The translations under genes were made by a program, and so were the position numbers. A stretch of 64,000 bases of DNA from Streptococcus oralis (GTDB lineage Bacteria > Bacillota > Bacilli > Lactobacillales > Streptococcaceae), in the NCBI RefSeq assembly GCF_003943415.1, contig NZ_RJPK01000001.1:186001-250000 (forward strand), given 5' to 3'. Under the pieces are notes generated by a model, which was not told the origin of the DNA, did no database searches, and worked only from the letters and a program-made list of their open reading frames with translations. This document shows positions 15,491 to 24,402 of the stretch, in pieces. Within the stretch, counting starts at the first letter, position 1, and each line of letters begins with the position of its first letter.

Positions 15491-17260
15491 TTGGCAAATA
15501 ATAAAAAAATTGAGACATTAGGTGTTTCATATCTGTCGACATTTATAGATAAGCATGAGTTACTTCAATCTTATTTTGATAGAAATGATAAAACTCCAGT
15601 GTGGGATGGAGAAATTCATGTTCTTAAATCATCGAGTGAGAAGAAAGACGAAATATTAGGTAAAGTACCTGTTCAGATTAAAACCACTAGACAGAAAAAA
15701 GATGTGTTAAAATCCTTTCCATTAGATGCTAGAGATTTAGAATTATATAAATCAAATGGCGGCGTAGTTTTATTTGTAGTTTGGTTGAGTGAGAATAATG
15801 ACTTACGAGAAATCTATTATAAATCATTGCCTCCTTTTTCTATAAAAGATTTGCTCAAAAAAAGTAAATTAAAAAATAAATCTACAAATAGTAAGAAACT
15901 GTCCATACAGATATTTAAACTAGATGAAAAAAAGATGTATCCAATGTTAGTGGATTTTATAAATAATAGTCAGAGACAGTATAGCTTCATAAATACTGAT
16001 GGTATCTCAGTTGAAGATATCTCTGACGATAATAATCTTAAATTCTATTTTTATGGACAAGGAAAAGGAGAGATATTTAACTATCAGAAAGAACACGATC
16101 TCTTCATTTATTATAAAGATCCTTTAACTGGTATTGAAATACCACTTGAAAATACAATAAAGGTTGTCGAAACTTACGAGGAAACTGATTTAATTATTAC
16201 AATTGGAGATTTTACTTTTCAAGATGTAAAAAGACATCGATTCCCTGATGGGAGTGTACAACTACATTTTGGTGAATGCTTTAAAATGTCCTTTGATGTA
16301 AATAAAAAAATATTTAAATTTAATTATACAAGGTCTAATATGCTCTCAAAAGCCATGGAGTGTACGGAGGTACTTCAAGAGCTAGGAAGAGTAGGATATT
16401 TCAATCTCAATGGAAATAAAATAGAACTAGATAATCAGTCAATATCGGATATTACTTCACGGAATTTAGATAGCGATATAAAGGATTTGAGACAGATTTC
16501 TAACTTCTTGGAAAATATGGGTGTACAAAAGGATCTTGATCTAAACTACTTTGATAAACAATCTCAAAAAAATCTAAATATCCTTAATTCAGGTCTTGTT
16601 CTAAAGAAGAAGGTTGCCTTAGATTATAATGAATCTAAATTACTTCATCTAAGAATTGCTAATATCCATATTATTGCCTTATATAATTTTACAATAGATA
16701 AGAACGGAACTATGATTGATATCTTTACTGAAATTCCCTGGTGTAGGAGAGGTGAGGGTAAAGATTCTTCAGATATTTCAATTTTTGAAGTTTTTGAACC
16801 TAACGATTGGCTAAAAATAGATAATTGTAATTTTGATTCGGTTATTGCCTCATATCAAAGATTAGTTGATAATGACTTGAAATTTGAAGATGCTAATAAC
16901 ACTATTATAAAAATAGTTATTGCTGCTGACATGGCAGAAGATGTTTCTAGAAGAGAGTTATTGCTTAATTGGGCACAATGTCTTTCTAATTGGAACTTAA
17001 AATACTCCCAAAATAGTGAGATAGCTATAATAAATGACCTTCAAATAAAATCTAGAGTTCGTAAATTAAACAGCAAAGAAATGGAGATTCTAAGCAATAT
17101 TTTAGTAAATAGTAATGATAACTATGAACTTTGTTTCGGTTCATCAGTGTTATTGAAATCGAAACCGCAAGCTGATTTGTTTTGGAATAAACTGGATAAC
17201 GAGACAAAAGAAAGATATAAAGACTTTCCTATTTATACTTTGTATATGAAATTATCGTAA
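15491..17260 (+). CDS. DUF4365-type protein with nuclease-like N-terminus
   Basis: The 589-residue protein starts at TTG behind a GAGGTG Shine-Dalgarno. The N-terminus fits DUF4365: E8, VWDGEI with D39 and E41, then VPVQIKTT with Q62 and K64. This D-E-QxK pattern is that of a PD-(D/E)XK nuclease core. The remaining 450 residues match nothing I recognise. The gene is isolated, AT-rich, and sits just outside attachment copy 2, so it is probably cargo of an older element. Proteins with this N-terminus often occur in variable and defence-rich loci, but an antiphage role is inference. It has no signal peptide and no transmembrane segment. Confidence 0.72.
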   Translation: MANNKKIETLGVSYLSTFIDKHELLQSYFDRNDKTPVWDGEIHVLKSSSEKKDEILGKVPVQIKTTRQKKDVLKSFPLDARDLELYKSNGGVVLFVVWLSENNDLREIYYKSLPPFSIKDLLKKSKLKNKSTNSKKLSIQIFKLDEKKMYPMLVDFINNSQRQYSFINTDGISVEDISDDNNLKFYFYGQGKGEIFNYQKEHDLFIYYKDPLTGIEIPLENTIKVVETYEETDLIITIGDFTFQDVKRHRFPDGSVQLHFGECFKMSFDVNKKIFKFNYTRSNMLSKAMECTEVLQELGRVGYFNLNGNKIELDNQSISDITSRNLDSDIKDLRQISNFLENMGVQKDLDLNYFDKQSQKNLNILNSGLVLKKKVALDYNESKLLHLRIANIHIIALYNFTIDKNGTMIDIFTEIPWCRRGEGKDSSDISIFEVFEPNDWLKIDNCNFDSVIASYQRLVDNDLKFEDANNTIIKIVIAADMAEDVSRRELLLNWAQCLSNWNLKYSQNSEIAIINDLQIKSRVRKLNSKEMEILSNILVNSNDNYELCFGSSVLLKSKPQADLFWNKLDNETKERYKDFPIYTLYMKLS

Positions 17261-17431
17261 AATTAAAAGAGATTATAAAGAGATAAAATATGGAAATAAA
17301 GAGGGTGATTTATTATAATTCAGTACCACAATTAAGGAAGCAATACCTATTTTTGCACTCTCAAGATTTAAGTAACTGTAAAACTGCAATTTAATTTATT
17401 GATTTACCCTCATTGTGATATGTTCATACTA

Positions 17432-17455
17432 AAAACCGCTCTGCTGAGCGGTTTT
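17432..17455. terminator. Bidirectional terminator
   Basis: AAAACCGCTC (17432-17441), loop TGCT, and GAGCGGTTTT (17446-17455). It serves the minus-strand HAD gene and could also stop transcription leaving the island. The 17261-17431 stretch before it holds no recognisable gene and no third attachment repeat. Confidence 0.85.
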
Positions 17456-17472
17456 CGTCTATTCTTACCTTT

Positions 17473-18279
17473 TTACAGTACCCACGTACGGATAGCATGG
17501 GCAACGCCGGATTCGTCATTAGACTTGGTGATGTATTTGGCGATTTTTTTGAGTTCTGGATTTCCATTTTCCATAACAACGGGGTTACCAACGACTTCCA
17601 GCATGGCACGGTCATTTTCTTCGTCCCCGATAGCCATGGTTTCATCTTTGGTCAATCCGAGTTTTTCAGCTAAGTGAGTGATGGCTGAACCCTTGTCTAC
17701 ATTCTTTTTAAGGAGTTCAAGGTAGAAAGGAGCAGATTTATTGATAGAGTAGCGTTCGTAAAATTCTGCTGGGATTTTTTCAATCGCAGCATCGAGAATT
17801 TCTGGTTCATCGATAAACATACATTTGACAATTTCCTTGCCAGCCATTTCTTCAGGAGTACGGTAGAAAATGGGCATGTTGACGAGGGTTGATTCATGCA
17901 CCGTGTATTTTCCGATATTGCGATTGGCAGTATAGATACCGTCCTTGGTAATAGCGTGCATGTGGACACCGAGCTTGCGACTGAGAAATTCCATATCCAG
18001 ATAATCCTCATAGGTCAAGGATTCGCTGATAATCTCATGACCAGTAGCAGTCTCTTGGACAAGGGCACCGTTGAAGGTTACCACATAGTCACCATCGTCT
18101 CTCAATTGCAAGTCATCCAGAAGTTTGGCAACACCTGCGATAGGGCGACCAGTTGCAATGACGACTTTGACACCAGCTTGTTTGGCGTCTTGAATGGCAG
18201 AAAAGACTTCCGGAGTGATCTCCTTTTTACTGTTTACTAGGGTACCATCGATATCGACGGCGATTAGTTTAATACTCAT
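17473..18279 (-). CDS. Cof-type HAD-IIB family phosphatase
   Basis: The 268-residue protein starts MSIKLIAVDIDGTLVNS, with the catalytic DxDGT motif of HAD hydrolases. It has a C2-type cap domain and the late motif GDEENDRAMLE that binds Mg2+. Cof-type enzymes dephosphorylate sugar phosphates, pyridoxal phosphate or flavin precursors, and specificity cannot be read here. It lies 9 bases downstream of the HD-domain gene on the same strand, so they are co-transcribed. From memory this pair directly follows tRNA-Arg in pneumococcus, which would make the DNA between tRNA-Arg and this gene the insertion. Confidence 0.92.
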   Translation of the reverse strand: MSIKLIAVDIDGTLVNSKKEITPEVFSAIQDAKQAGVKVVIATGRPIAGVAKLLDDLQLRDDGDYVVTFNGALVQETATGHEIISESLTYEDYLDMEFLSRKLGVHMHAITKDGIYTANRNIGKYTVHESTLVNMPIFYRTPEEMAGKEIVKCMFIDEPEILDAAIEKIPAEFYERYSINKSAPFYLELLKKNVDKGSAITHLAEKLGLTKDETMAIGDEENDRAMLEVVGNPVVMENGNPELKKIAKYITKSNDESGVAHAIRTWVL

Positions 18280-18288
18280 ATATTTCCT

Positions 18289-19596
18289 CTATTCGTTCTT
18301 ATTTGGGGTAAAATGATCGTTCTCAATCAAGTGTAAAAATTGCTGGGTAATGCTTGCGAAGATACTGTTTTGGTCCAACATTTCTTTTGGGAAATAGAAA
18401 CGATTATCTCCGTGGCGACTGCCAGCAAGGGATTGAACGATAGGAGACAGGCTAGAGAGTTCTGCCAGATCTCCATTTTTCTGTAGAATCTCAATCTGTG
18501 TCCGTGGATTTTCAGATTCGGGACGATAGATATCATAAGGAAGGTCAAAGTTCTTATGAATGGCTGTGTAGTAGTCGGGATCAAATCCGATGTCTTCAAC
18601 CAGTTGTCTCATGGTTGCGAGTCGGTCTTGATCTTCTTGAGAAAAAGTAATGGATTTGAAGACCTTACGGTTGACAAAGCGCTGCGACAAGTCTGCGAGA
18701 ATCTTGTCAGGACTGGTCATCCAGAGTTGGAAGTAGGTATTCATCACGCCATCATCAAGAGCCAGATAGTCAGATAGGGTAACTCTCTTTTCAAAAAAAG
18801 GTAACAAATGTGGGGAAGTTCGTGCAAAGAAGTCCTTGTCTTCAGGAAAGAGTTCCTTGGCGCGTTTGAGGAGATTCTGTAGGAGAACTTCCATGGCGCG
18901 TGTTGCTGGGTGAAAATAAACCTGCATATACATCTGGTAGCGACTGAGAACATAGTCTTCAATGGCATGCATGCCATTGCGTTGAAAGGCGATACCATTT
19001 TCGATAGGACGAATCACTCGGAGAATTCGAGTCAGGTCAAATTCTCCGTAAGATGCTCCTGTAAAATAAGAGTCACGCAAGAGATAGTCCATGCGATCCG
19101 CATCAATCTGGCTAGAAATGAGTTGCACGACCTGCTTGTTAGGATAGGTGTGGTCAATGACACTGGCCACCTTTTCTGGAAAATCTGGCGCTACTTGAAG
19201 CAGGACTTGGTGAATCTCTGTTTCAGGGCTTTGGATGATTTCCTGAGTAATGGCCTCATGATCTGTATCAAAGAGATGTTCAAAAGTATGGGAGTAGGCA
19301 CCATGCCCAAGGTCATGTAGGAGAGCAGCAGTCATAGTCAAGAGAGACTCAGCAGGATCCCATTCTTCAGGATATTTTTCTTCAAAAATCTCCGTGATAC
19401 GTCGGGCAATCTCATAAACCCCCAAACAGTGGGAGAAGCGGCTGTGCTCCCCACCATGGAAGGTATAACTGGAAGTTCCTAGTTGCTTGATACGGCGCAG
19501 ACGTTGAAATTCTTTTGTATTGATCAAGTCATAGATGACCTGATTGTTTACATGGATATAGTTGTGAACTGGGTCACGGAATACTTTTTCGTTCAT
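18289..19596 (-). CDS. HD-domain phosphohydrolase (YwfO/dNTPase-like)
   Basis: The 435-residue protein contains FHGGEHSRFSHCLGV followed by HDLGHGAYSHTFEH, the metal-binding His/Asp set of HD hydrolases. It matches the YwfO family, related to dNTP triphosphohydrolases. It may adjust deoxynucleotide pools. The ATG at 19596 is only about seven bases after an extended -10 on the minus strand (TATAAT at 19608-19603), and no Shine-Dalgarno fits between, so the mRNA may be leaderless. No alternative Met with a ribosome site was evident near the N-terminus, and MNEKVFRDPVHNYIHV matches the usual family start. Confidence 0.92.
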   Translation of the reverse strand: MNEKVFRDPVHNYIHVNNQVIYDLINTKEFQRLRRIKQLGTSSYTFHGGEHSRFSHCLGVYEIARRITEIFEEKYPEEWDPAESLLTMTAALLHDLGHGAYSHTFEHLFDTDHEAITQEIIQSPETEIHQVLLQVAPDFPEKVASVIDHTYPNKQVVQLISSQIDADRMDYLLRDSYFTGASYGEFDLTRILRVIRPIENGIAFQRNGMHAIEDYVLSRYQMYMQVYFHPATRAMEVLLQNLLKRAKELFPEDKDFFARTSPHLLPFFEKRVTLSDYLALDDGVMNTYFQLWMTSPDKILADLSQRFVNRKVFKSITFSQEDQDRLATMRQLVEDIGFDPDYYTAIHKNFDLPYDIYRPESENPRTQIEILQKNGDLAELSSLSPIVQSLAGSRHGDNRFYFPKEMLDQNSIFASITQQFLHLIENDHFTPNKNE

Positions 19597-19667
19597 ATGA
19601 CCATTATAGCAAAATCCTGCTCTTTTTGGTAAAATAGTAGGACAAGAGAGAAGAAAGAGGACCTGAT

Positions 19668-20045
19668 GTGAAGATTCGGATGCGAAATAGGATTCAGTTT
19701 GATGAACAGTTGGAAGTCATTGACCAACTCTATGACGTGGAGGTGCGTGAAAAGGGAGATTATCGCTATCTGCTTTTCTATAATGAGGAAAAAGAAAAAG
19801 TGGTTCTCAAGTTTCATGAAGAAGAACTGGTGATGACCCGTTTCTCGAGTCCCAAAACCATCATGCGATTTCTAAAGGATAGTGATAGTTTGGCCTATAT
19901 TCCTACTCCAATGGGGATGCAGGAGTTTATCATTCAGACAAGTCACTACAAACTGGATGGGCAAAAGATTGAGCTCGCCTATCAACTGCAAAATCAAGAG
20001 GGACATCCTTTTGCCAGTTATCAATTAGAAATTACTTGGGGATAA
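19668..20045 (+). CDS. DUF1934 family protein (YwiB-like)
   Basis: The 125-residue protein fits the small beta-barrel DUF1934 family of Firmicutes: a conserved MKIRMRNRIQFDEQLEVI start, a central YLLFYNEEKEKVVLKF, and the PTPMGMQEFIIQT segment. It starts at GTG behind GAGGAC. It is transcribed divergently from the HD gene, with a plausible extended -10 (TGG TAAAAT, 19627-19635). Its biochemical role is not known. No signal peptide is visible, so it is presumably cytoplasmic. Confidence 0.85.
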   Translation: MKIRMRNRIQFDEQLEVIDQLYDVEVREKGDYRYLLFYNEEKEKVVLKFHEEELVMTRFSSPKTIMRFLKDSDSLAYIPTPMGMQEFIIQTSHYKLDGQKIELAYQLQNQEGHPFASYQLEITWG

Positions 20046-20049
20046 GAAA

Positions 20050-20071
20050 AAGGTTGGCGAATGCTAACCTT
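20050..20071. terminator. Shared terminator between DUF1934 and helicase genes
   Basis: AAGGTTGGC (20050-20058), loop GAAT, and GCTAACCTT (20063-20071). On the minus strand it is followed by a T-run (TTTTTC), and the helicase stop codon overlaps the stem. On the plus strand the T-tract is short. Confidence 0.75.
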
Positions 20072-21152
20072 ATTTGATATAGAGTTCTTGGTTTTTTAGA
20101 ACAATTTCACCTACACTTGCGAATTTCTTGAGTTTTTTAAGTTCTTCAGGATGGGTTACGAGAGTGATAACATAGCCCTCTTTACCCATGCGACCTGTAC
20201 GGCCAGCGCGGTGAGTGTAAGTTTCCATTTCTCTAGGAACATCAAAGTTTACGACACATTCTAGGCTATCAATATCAATCCCACGTGCCAGAAGGTCAGT
20301 TGCAAGGAGCAGGGTTAGTTGCTTGTCTTTGAACTTTTCTAAGATGACTTTTCGAAACTTAACATTGACATCGCTAGCGAGGGAAACGGCCAAGACATCG
20401 CGATACTGTAGTTTTTCCTCCGCACTTCCAAGATCTGACAAGCTGTTAAAGAAGACCAGACCACGGAAATCCTCTACATGAGCTAATTTTCGTAGCATGT
20501 CCACTCGATGACGTTGGTCTACCTGCATATAGAAATGTTGGATGTTGTCTAACTTTTGGTCAGAAAGGTCGATGGTGCGCGTGTTTGGTGCAATCTTTTC
20601 TTGGCCAAACTTGGTCGTCGCACTCATGTAGATGAGTTGGTGGTCACGAGGTGCGTAGTGAGTGATTTTTTCGACAAAGTGAATCTGAGAATCATCGAGC
20701 AATTGGTCAAATTCATCCAGGATGATGGTTTCCACATTCATCATCTTGATTTTTTTCAATTTAATCAACTCAAAGATACGGCCGGGAGTTCCAATCAGAA
20801 TTTCTGGTCCTTTTTTAAGTCGCTCAATCTGGCGTTTCTGACTGGAACCTGATAAGAAGAGCTGAGCAGTCAAACCGATGGCTTCTGCCCACGTTTTACA
20901 CACGTCAAAAATCTGTCCAGCCAGTTCTGTATTTGGTGCTAGAATCAAGAGTTGTTGGGCTTTTTTCTTTTTCAGTCTGAGTAGACTTGGCAAGAGGTAA
21001 GCTAGTGTCTTACCAGTTCCTGTTGGGCTCACTCCTAGGAGGTTTTCTCCAGTAAGAATGGGCTCAAATAGTTGAGTTTGAATGGGGGTGAATTCTTGGA
21101 AACCGAGCTGGTCGCTCAGTTCTTGCCATTCAGTCGGTAGTTTAGTTTTCAT
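20070..21152 (-). CDS. DEAD-box RNA helicase (variant DEFD motif)
   Basis: A 360-residue helicase with a Q-motif (FTPIQTQL), motif I SPTGTGKT, motif II DEFD instead of DEAD, motif III SAT and motif VI HRAGRTGR. This is a minimal core with no long C-terminal extension, like B. subtilis YfmL-type helicases involved in ribosome assembly. The start is set at MKTKLPTEW (21152), overlapping the end of the upstream oxidoreductase gene by 11 bases. The longer frame upstream is oxidoreductase coding sequence. The DEFD variant keeps the acidic pair needed for ATP hydrolysis. Confidence 0.92.
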   Translation of the reverse strand: MKTKLPTEWQELSDQLGFQEFTPIQTQLFEPILTGENLLGVSPTGTGKTLAYLLPSLLRLKKKKAQQLLILAPNTELAGQIFDVCKTWAEAIGLTAQLFLSGSSQKRQIERLKKGPEILIGTPGRIFELIKLKKIKMMNVETIILDEFDQLLDDSQIHFVEKITHYAPRDHQLIYMSATTKFGQEKIAPNTRTIDLSDQKLDNIQHFYMQVDQRHRVDMLRKLAHVEDFRGLVFFNSLSDLGSAEEKLQYRDVLAVSLASDVNVKFRKVILEKFKDKQLTLLLATDLLARGIDIDSLECVVNFDVPREMETYTHRAGRTGRMGKEGYVITLVTHPEELKKLKKFASVGEIVLKNQELYIK

Positions 21153-22125
21153 TTTCTGCCTCGAATCTAATGCCAGCAGTCTGGCGCATGGTATATAATA
21201 GGTCATGAACAGAACCTGCATCATCCAGCCAGTTCTGGTAAAGTGTCTGGTCTGGTTGCTGGATCATGTGTGCAAATGCAGCTGCTTCCTCAGCCATCGT
21301 ATGAGGAGCCTGTTGGATAGGGAGTTGGACTTGATTTCCTTGGTGGTCGCTAAAAATAGCTGAGCGGACATGTTCAATCGTGTTAAGGGTCAAGGTTCCA
21401 TCTGCTGTATAAATCTCGCAAGGAAGATTGGAAGTGATGTTTTTCCCAGCCTTAATGTGAACTTGAAAATCTGGGTAGAAGAGGATACCATCACCATTTA
21501 GGTCAATGCTATTGTCAAGCTGTTGAGCCTGATAGATCGCGTCCTGAGCTTTTCCAAAGAGGCGAACGGCAGCGTAGAGAGGATAAATCCCCAAGTCCAT
21601 AAGAGCTCCGCCAGCAAAACGATCTGAAAAGACATTAGGCGTCTGTCCCGCCAACAAGTCAGGCATCTTTGATGAATATTTGGCATAGTTGAAATCTGCG
21701 CCTAAGATTTGCTTGTCTGCCAAAAAATTCTTGATAGTGGTAAAAGCTTCCTCGTGGTAGTTTCTTGCTGCTTCAAAGATAAAACAATTATTTTCCTCAG
21801 CCGTTTGAATTAGATTCAGCCATTCTTGTGGCTGAGTGACAGCTGGCTTTTCAAGAATGACGTGCTTACCAGCAGACAAGGCAGCCTTGGCTTGATCAAA
21901 ATGCAAGGAGTTTGGACTAGCGATATAGACTACATCAAAGGAAGACTTAAAGAAGTCTTCTAATTGATTAAAGAGTTGGATATCCTGATACCGAGAAGCA
22001 AAGGTTGCGGCAGTTTCTAGCTTTCTAGAATAGACTGCAACTAGCTGGTATTCTCCGCTAGCATGGGCTGCTTCTATGAAATGATGGCTGATAGCCCCTG
22101 TTCCGATGACACCTAATTTAAGCAT
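21142..22125 (-). CDS. Gfo/Idh/MocA family oxidoreductase
   Basis: The 327-residue protein starts MLKLGVIGTGAISHHFIEA, an N-terminal Rossmann NAD(P)-binding motif. It has the EKPAVTQPQEW motif whose Lys is usually catalytic, and the C-terminal alpha/beta domain of the family. Members oxidise or reduce sugars, inositols and related polyols. The substrate is not evident. The start at 22125 has a GGAG Shine-Dalgarno, and an upstream extension to 22209 lacks one. It overlaps the helicase gene, so the two are coupled although functionally unrelated. Confidence 0.9.
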   Translation of the reverse strand: MLKLGVIGTGAISHHFIEAAHASGEYQLVAVYSRKLETAATFASRYQDIQLFNQLEDFFKSSFDVVYIASPNSLHFDQAKAALSAGKHVILEKPAVTQPQEWLNLIQTAEENNCFIFEAARNYHEEAFTTIKNFLADKQILGADFNYAKYSSKMPDLLAGQTPNVFSDRFAGGALMDLGIYPLYAAVRLFGKAQDAIYQAQQLDNSIDLNGDGILFYPDFQVHIKAGKNITSNLPCEIYTADGTLTLNTIEHVRSAIFSDHQGNQVQLPIQQAPHTMAEEAAAFAHMIQQPDQTLYQNWLDDAGSVHDLLYTMRQTAGIRFEAENEN

Positions 22126-22281
22126 AGATACTCCTTTTCCGACTTCAAATCCTTCCTTCATTATAACATAGAAAAGAAGGACTATCCAACAGATGGTAAA
22201 AATTTTCAAATGGACTACGCATTTCTTGGAGAAAGTGGTACAATATTGAAATGAGTAAATGAAACTGAAATGGGAGAGAAA

Positions 22282-22968
22282 ATGAGATTATTACCAATAA
22301 GAAAAATATCACGTCAGTCTAAGAGACTAGCGCTTTTTTTGACTTTTTGTGCAGGATATGTCGATGCCTATACCTTTATCGTTCGAGGGAACACCCTTGT
22401 GGCTGGACAAACCGGGAATGTTGTTTTTCTCTCTGTAGGACTCATTCAACAGAATGTCTCGGATGCCAGTGCTAAAGTAATGACTTTGTTTTTCTTTATG
22501 ATGGGTGTTTTTTTTCTGACATTGTATAAGGAAAAACTACGAATTGTTAAAAAGCCGATTTTGTCCTTGATTCCACTTGCAATCCTGTCCTTAATTATAG
22601 GTTTTGTGCCACAAACGGTTGATAATATCTATCTCGTACCGCCATTGGCCTTCTGTATGGGACTGGTGACAACTGCTTTTGGAGAAGTGTCAGGTATTGC
22701 CTATAATAATGCTTTTATGACAGGGAATATCAAACGAACCATGTTAGCTTTTGGGGATTATTTCCGAACCAAACATACGCCTTTCCTACGAGAGGGCTTG
22801 ATTTTTGTTAGCTTGCTTAGCAGTTTTGTCTTTGGAGTCATTTTTTCGGCTTATTTGACGATTTACTATCAGGAGAAGACAATTCTAGGTGTTCCCCTGA
22901 TGATGAGCATCTTTTACATCAGTATGCTTTTTGCTTCTTGGAGAAAAAAAGGGAAAGAAAAAGCTTAA
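22282..22968 (+). CDS. DUF1275 (YoaK) family membrane protein
   Basis: About 228 residues with six predicted hydrophobic helices. Family motifs are FCAGYVDAYTF, AGQTGNVVFLSVGL and FMTGNIKRT. YoaK-type proteins are conserved in many bacteria, but their function is unknown. The ATG at 22282 has GGGAGAG at a good distance. An ATG at 22270 has no ribosome site. It stands alone between the divergent oxidoreductase gene and the rplU leader. Confidence 0.88.
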   Translation: MRLLPIRKISRQSKRLALFLTFCAGYVDAYTFIVRGNTLVAGQTGNVVFLSVGLIQQNVSDASAKVMTLFFFMMGVFFLTLYKEKLRIVKKPILSLIPLAILSLIIGFVPQTVDNIYLVPPLAFCMGLVTTAFGEVSGIAYNNAFMTGNIKRTMLAFGDYFRTKHTPFLREGLIFVSLLSSFVFGVIFSAYLTIYYQEKTILGVPLMMSIFYISMLFASWRKKGKEKA

Positions 22969-22984
22969 ATTTGATTGATTTCGC

Positions 22985-23013
22985 TTGTAAGAAAAGAGAA
23001 GATATGCTATACT
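22985..23013 (+). promoter_or_regulatory. Promoter of the rplU operon
   Basis: TTGTAA (22985-22990) and TATACT (23008-23013) are 17 bases apart, with an extended TGC before the -10. Transcription would start near 23020, at the beginning of the structured leader. Confidence 0.7.
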
Positions 23014-23024
23014 TGAAGAGTTGA

Positions 23025-23187
23025 CTATGCACAGTCCTGTGCAACCGCACGAACATCGTTTGCTCGTCGTATAACAAATTTAAACTTTGTTATACTTAGA
23101 GCTCTTCTTTTAAGTGGTTCGTCCCACGATGCTAGGCGAGTCTTCACAAAAATACGGGGAAACCCTAAAAATCATAGGAGGTGCATA
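23025..23187 (+). promoter_or_regulatory. L21 leader (structured 5' UTR of rplU)
   Basis: The leader of about 160 bases contains a palindromic hairpin TGCACA/TGTGCA at 23028-23043 and a stem TATAACAAA (23070-23078) with TTTGTTATA (23086-23094). A conserved-looking 3' part runs to the AGGAGG ribosome site. Autoregulatory L21 leaders are known in Firmicutes, and the layout fits, but I cannot run a covariance model. Confidence 0.65.
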
Positions 23188-23502
23188 ATGAGCACATACG
23201 CAATTATCAAAACTGGCGGAAAACAAGTTAAAGTTGAAGTTGGTCAAGCAGTTTACGTTGAAAAATTGAACGTTGAAGCTGGTCAAGAAGTTACTTTTAA
23301 CGAGGTTGTTCTTGTTGGTGGTGAAAACACTGTTGTCGGAACTCCACTTGTTGCTGGAGCTACTGTAGTTGGAACTGTTGAAAAACAAGGAAAACAAAAG
23401 AAAGTTGTTACTTACAAGTACAAACCTAAAAAAGGTAGTCACCGTAAACAAGGTCACCGTCAACCATATACAAAAGTTGTCATCAACGCGATCAACGCTT
23501 AA
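23188..23502 (+). CDS. rplU: 50S ribosomal protein L21
   Basis: A 104-residue protein with typical L21 sequence: [16 protein letters not shown] at the start and [20 protein letters not shown] near the end. It binds 23S rRNA in the large subunit. It has a strong AGGAGG Shine-Dalgarno. It is the first gene of the rplU-prp-rpmA operon conserved in Firmicutes. Confidence 0.99.
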
Positions 23503-23508
23503 TTTTAA

Positions 23509-23862
<354 letters not shown>

Positions 23863-23878
23863 CACGGAGGAAAACATT

Positions 23879-24172
23879 ATGTTAAAAATGACTCTTAACA
23901 ACTTGCAACTTTTCGCCCACAAAAAAGGTGGAGGTTCTACATCAAACGGACGTGATTCACAAGCGAAACGTCTTGGAGCTAAAGCAGCTGACGGACAAAC
24001 TGTAACAGGTGGATCAATCCTTTACCGTCAACGTGGTACACACATCTATCCAGGTGTAAACGTTGGACGTGGTGGAGACGATACTTTGTTCGCTAAAGTT
24101 GAAGGCGTAGTACGCTTTGAACGTAAAGGTCGCGATAAAAAGCAGGTTTCTGTTTACCCAATCGCAAAATAA
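23879..24172 (+). CDS. rpmA: 50S ribosomal protein L27 (with cleavable N-terminus)
   Basis: This 97-residue L27 begins [20 protein letters not shown]. The first 12 residues, up to LQLF, are the extension cleaved by Prp, leaving AHKKGGGS at the mature N-terminus, which reaches toward the peptidyl-transferase centre. The GGAGG site suits the ATG at 23879, and the internal Met at residue 4 is an alternative. It is the last gene of the operon. Confidence 0.99.
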   Translation: MLKMTLNNLQLFAHKKGGGSTSNGRDSQAKRLGAKAADGQTVTGGSILYRQRGTHIYPGVNVGRGGDDTLFAKVEGVVRFERKGRDKKQVSVYPIAK

Positions 24173-24193
24173 AAAGGTCCAGTAAACCTTTTT
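24171..24193 (+). terminator. Terminator directly after rpmA
   Basis: AAAAAGGT (24171-24178) pairs with ACCTTTTT (24186-24193), ending in a T-tract. The stem begins at the stop codon. Confidence 0.75.
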
Positions 24194-24244
24194 ATCCCGA
24201 GCCTTGAAATGAAAAGGCGAGGAAGCTAGAAGTAGCATTAAATG

Positions 24245-24278
24245 AGGCTTTCCGAGTTTTCGGAGAGCCTATTTTTTT
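24245..24278 (+). terminator. Second strong terminator after rpmA
   Basis: AGGCTTTCCGA (24245-24255), loop GTTT, and TCGGAGAGCCT (24260-24270) form an 11-bp stem with one G-T pair, followed by seven T. It backs up the weaker hairpin upstream. Confidence 0.88.
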
Positions 24279-24402
24279 GTTTTGATATCCATAATTCTTT
24301 GTTACTAGTGTAGATGAATTTTGTGAGTGACATTATTTTTCCTAGGTGGAAAACTTCTAAAATATGGTATAATGAACAGATAGAGAAGTTGGGGGGTAAA
24401 AG

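Noticed and set aside
17261-17431. A third attachment repeat after the DUF4365 gene
   Set aside because: I looked for AGGGGGCATTTT or the TGACCAAA arm before the HAD gene and found neither, so the right border of the older element is not defined.
1320-17460. Integrase or transposase gene in the island
   Set aside because: I looked for one because of the attachment repeats. No open frame with integrase or transposase motifs is present in this window.
17399-17677. Plus-strand frame over the start of the terminator and the HAD gene
   Set aside because: It is antisense to the Cof-type phosphatase and crosses a strong terminator, with no promoter or ribosome site.
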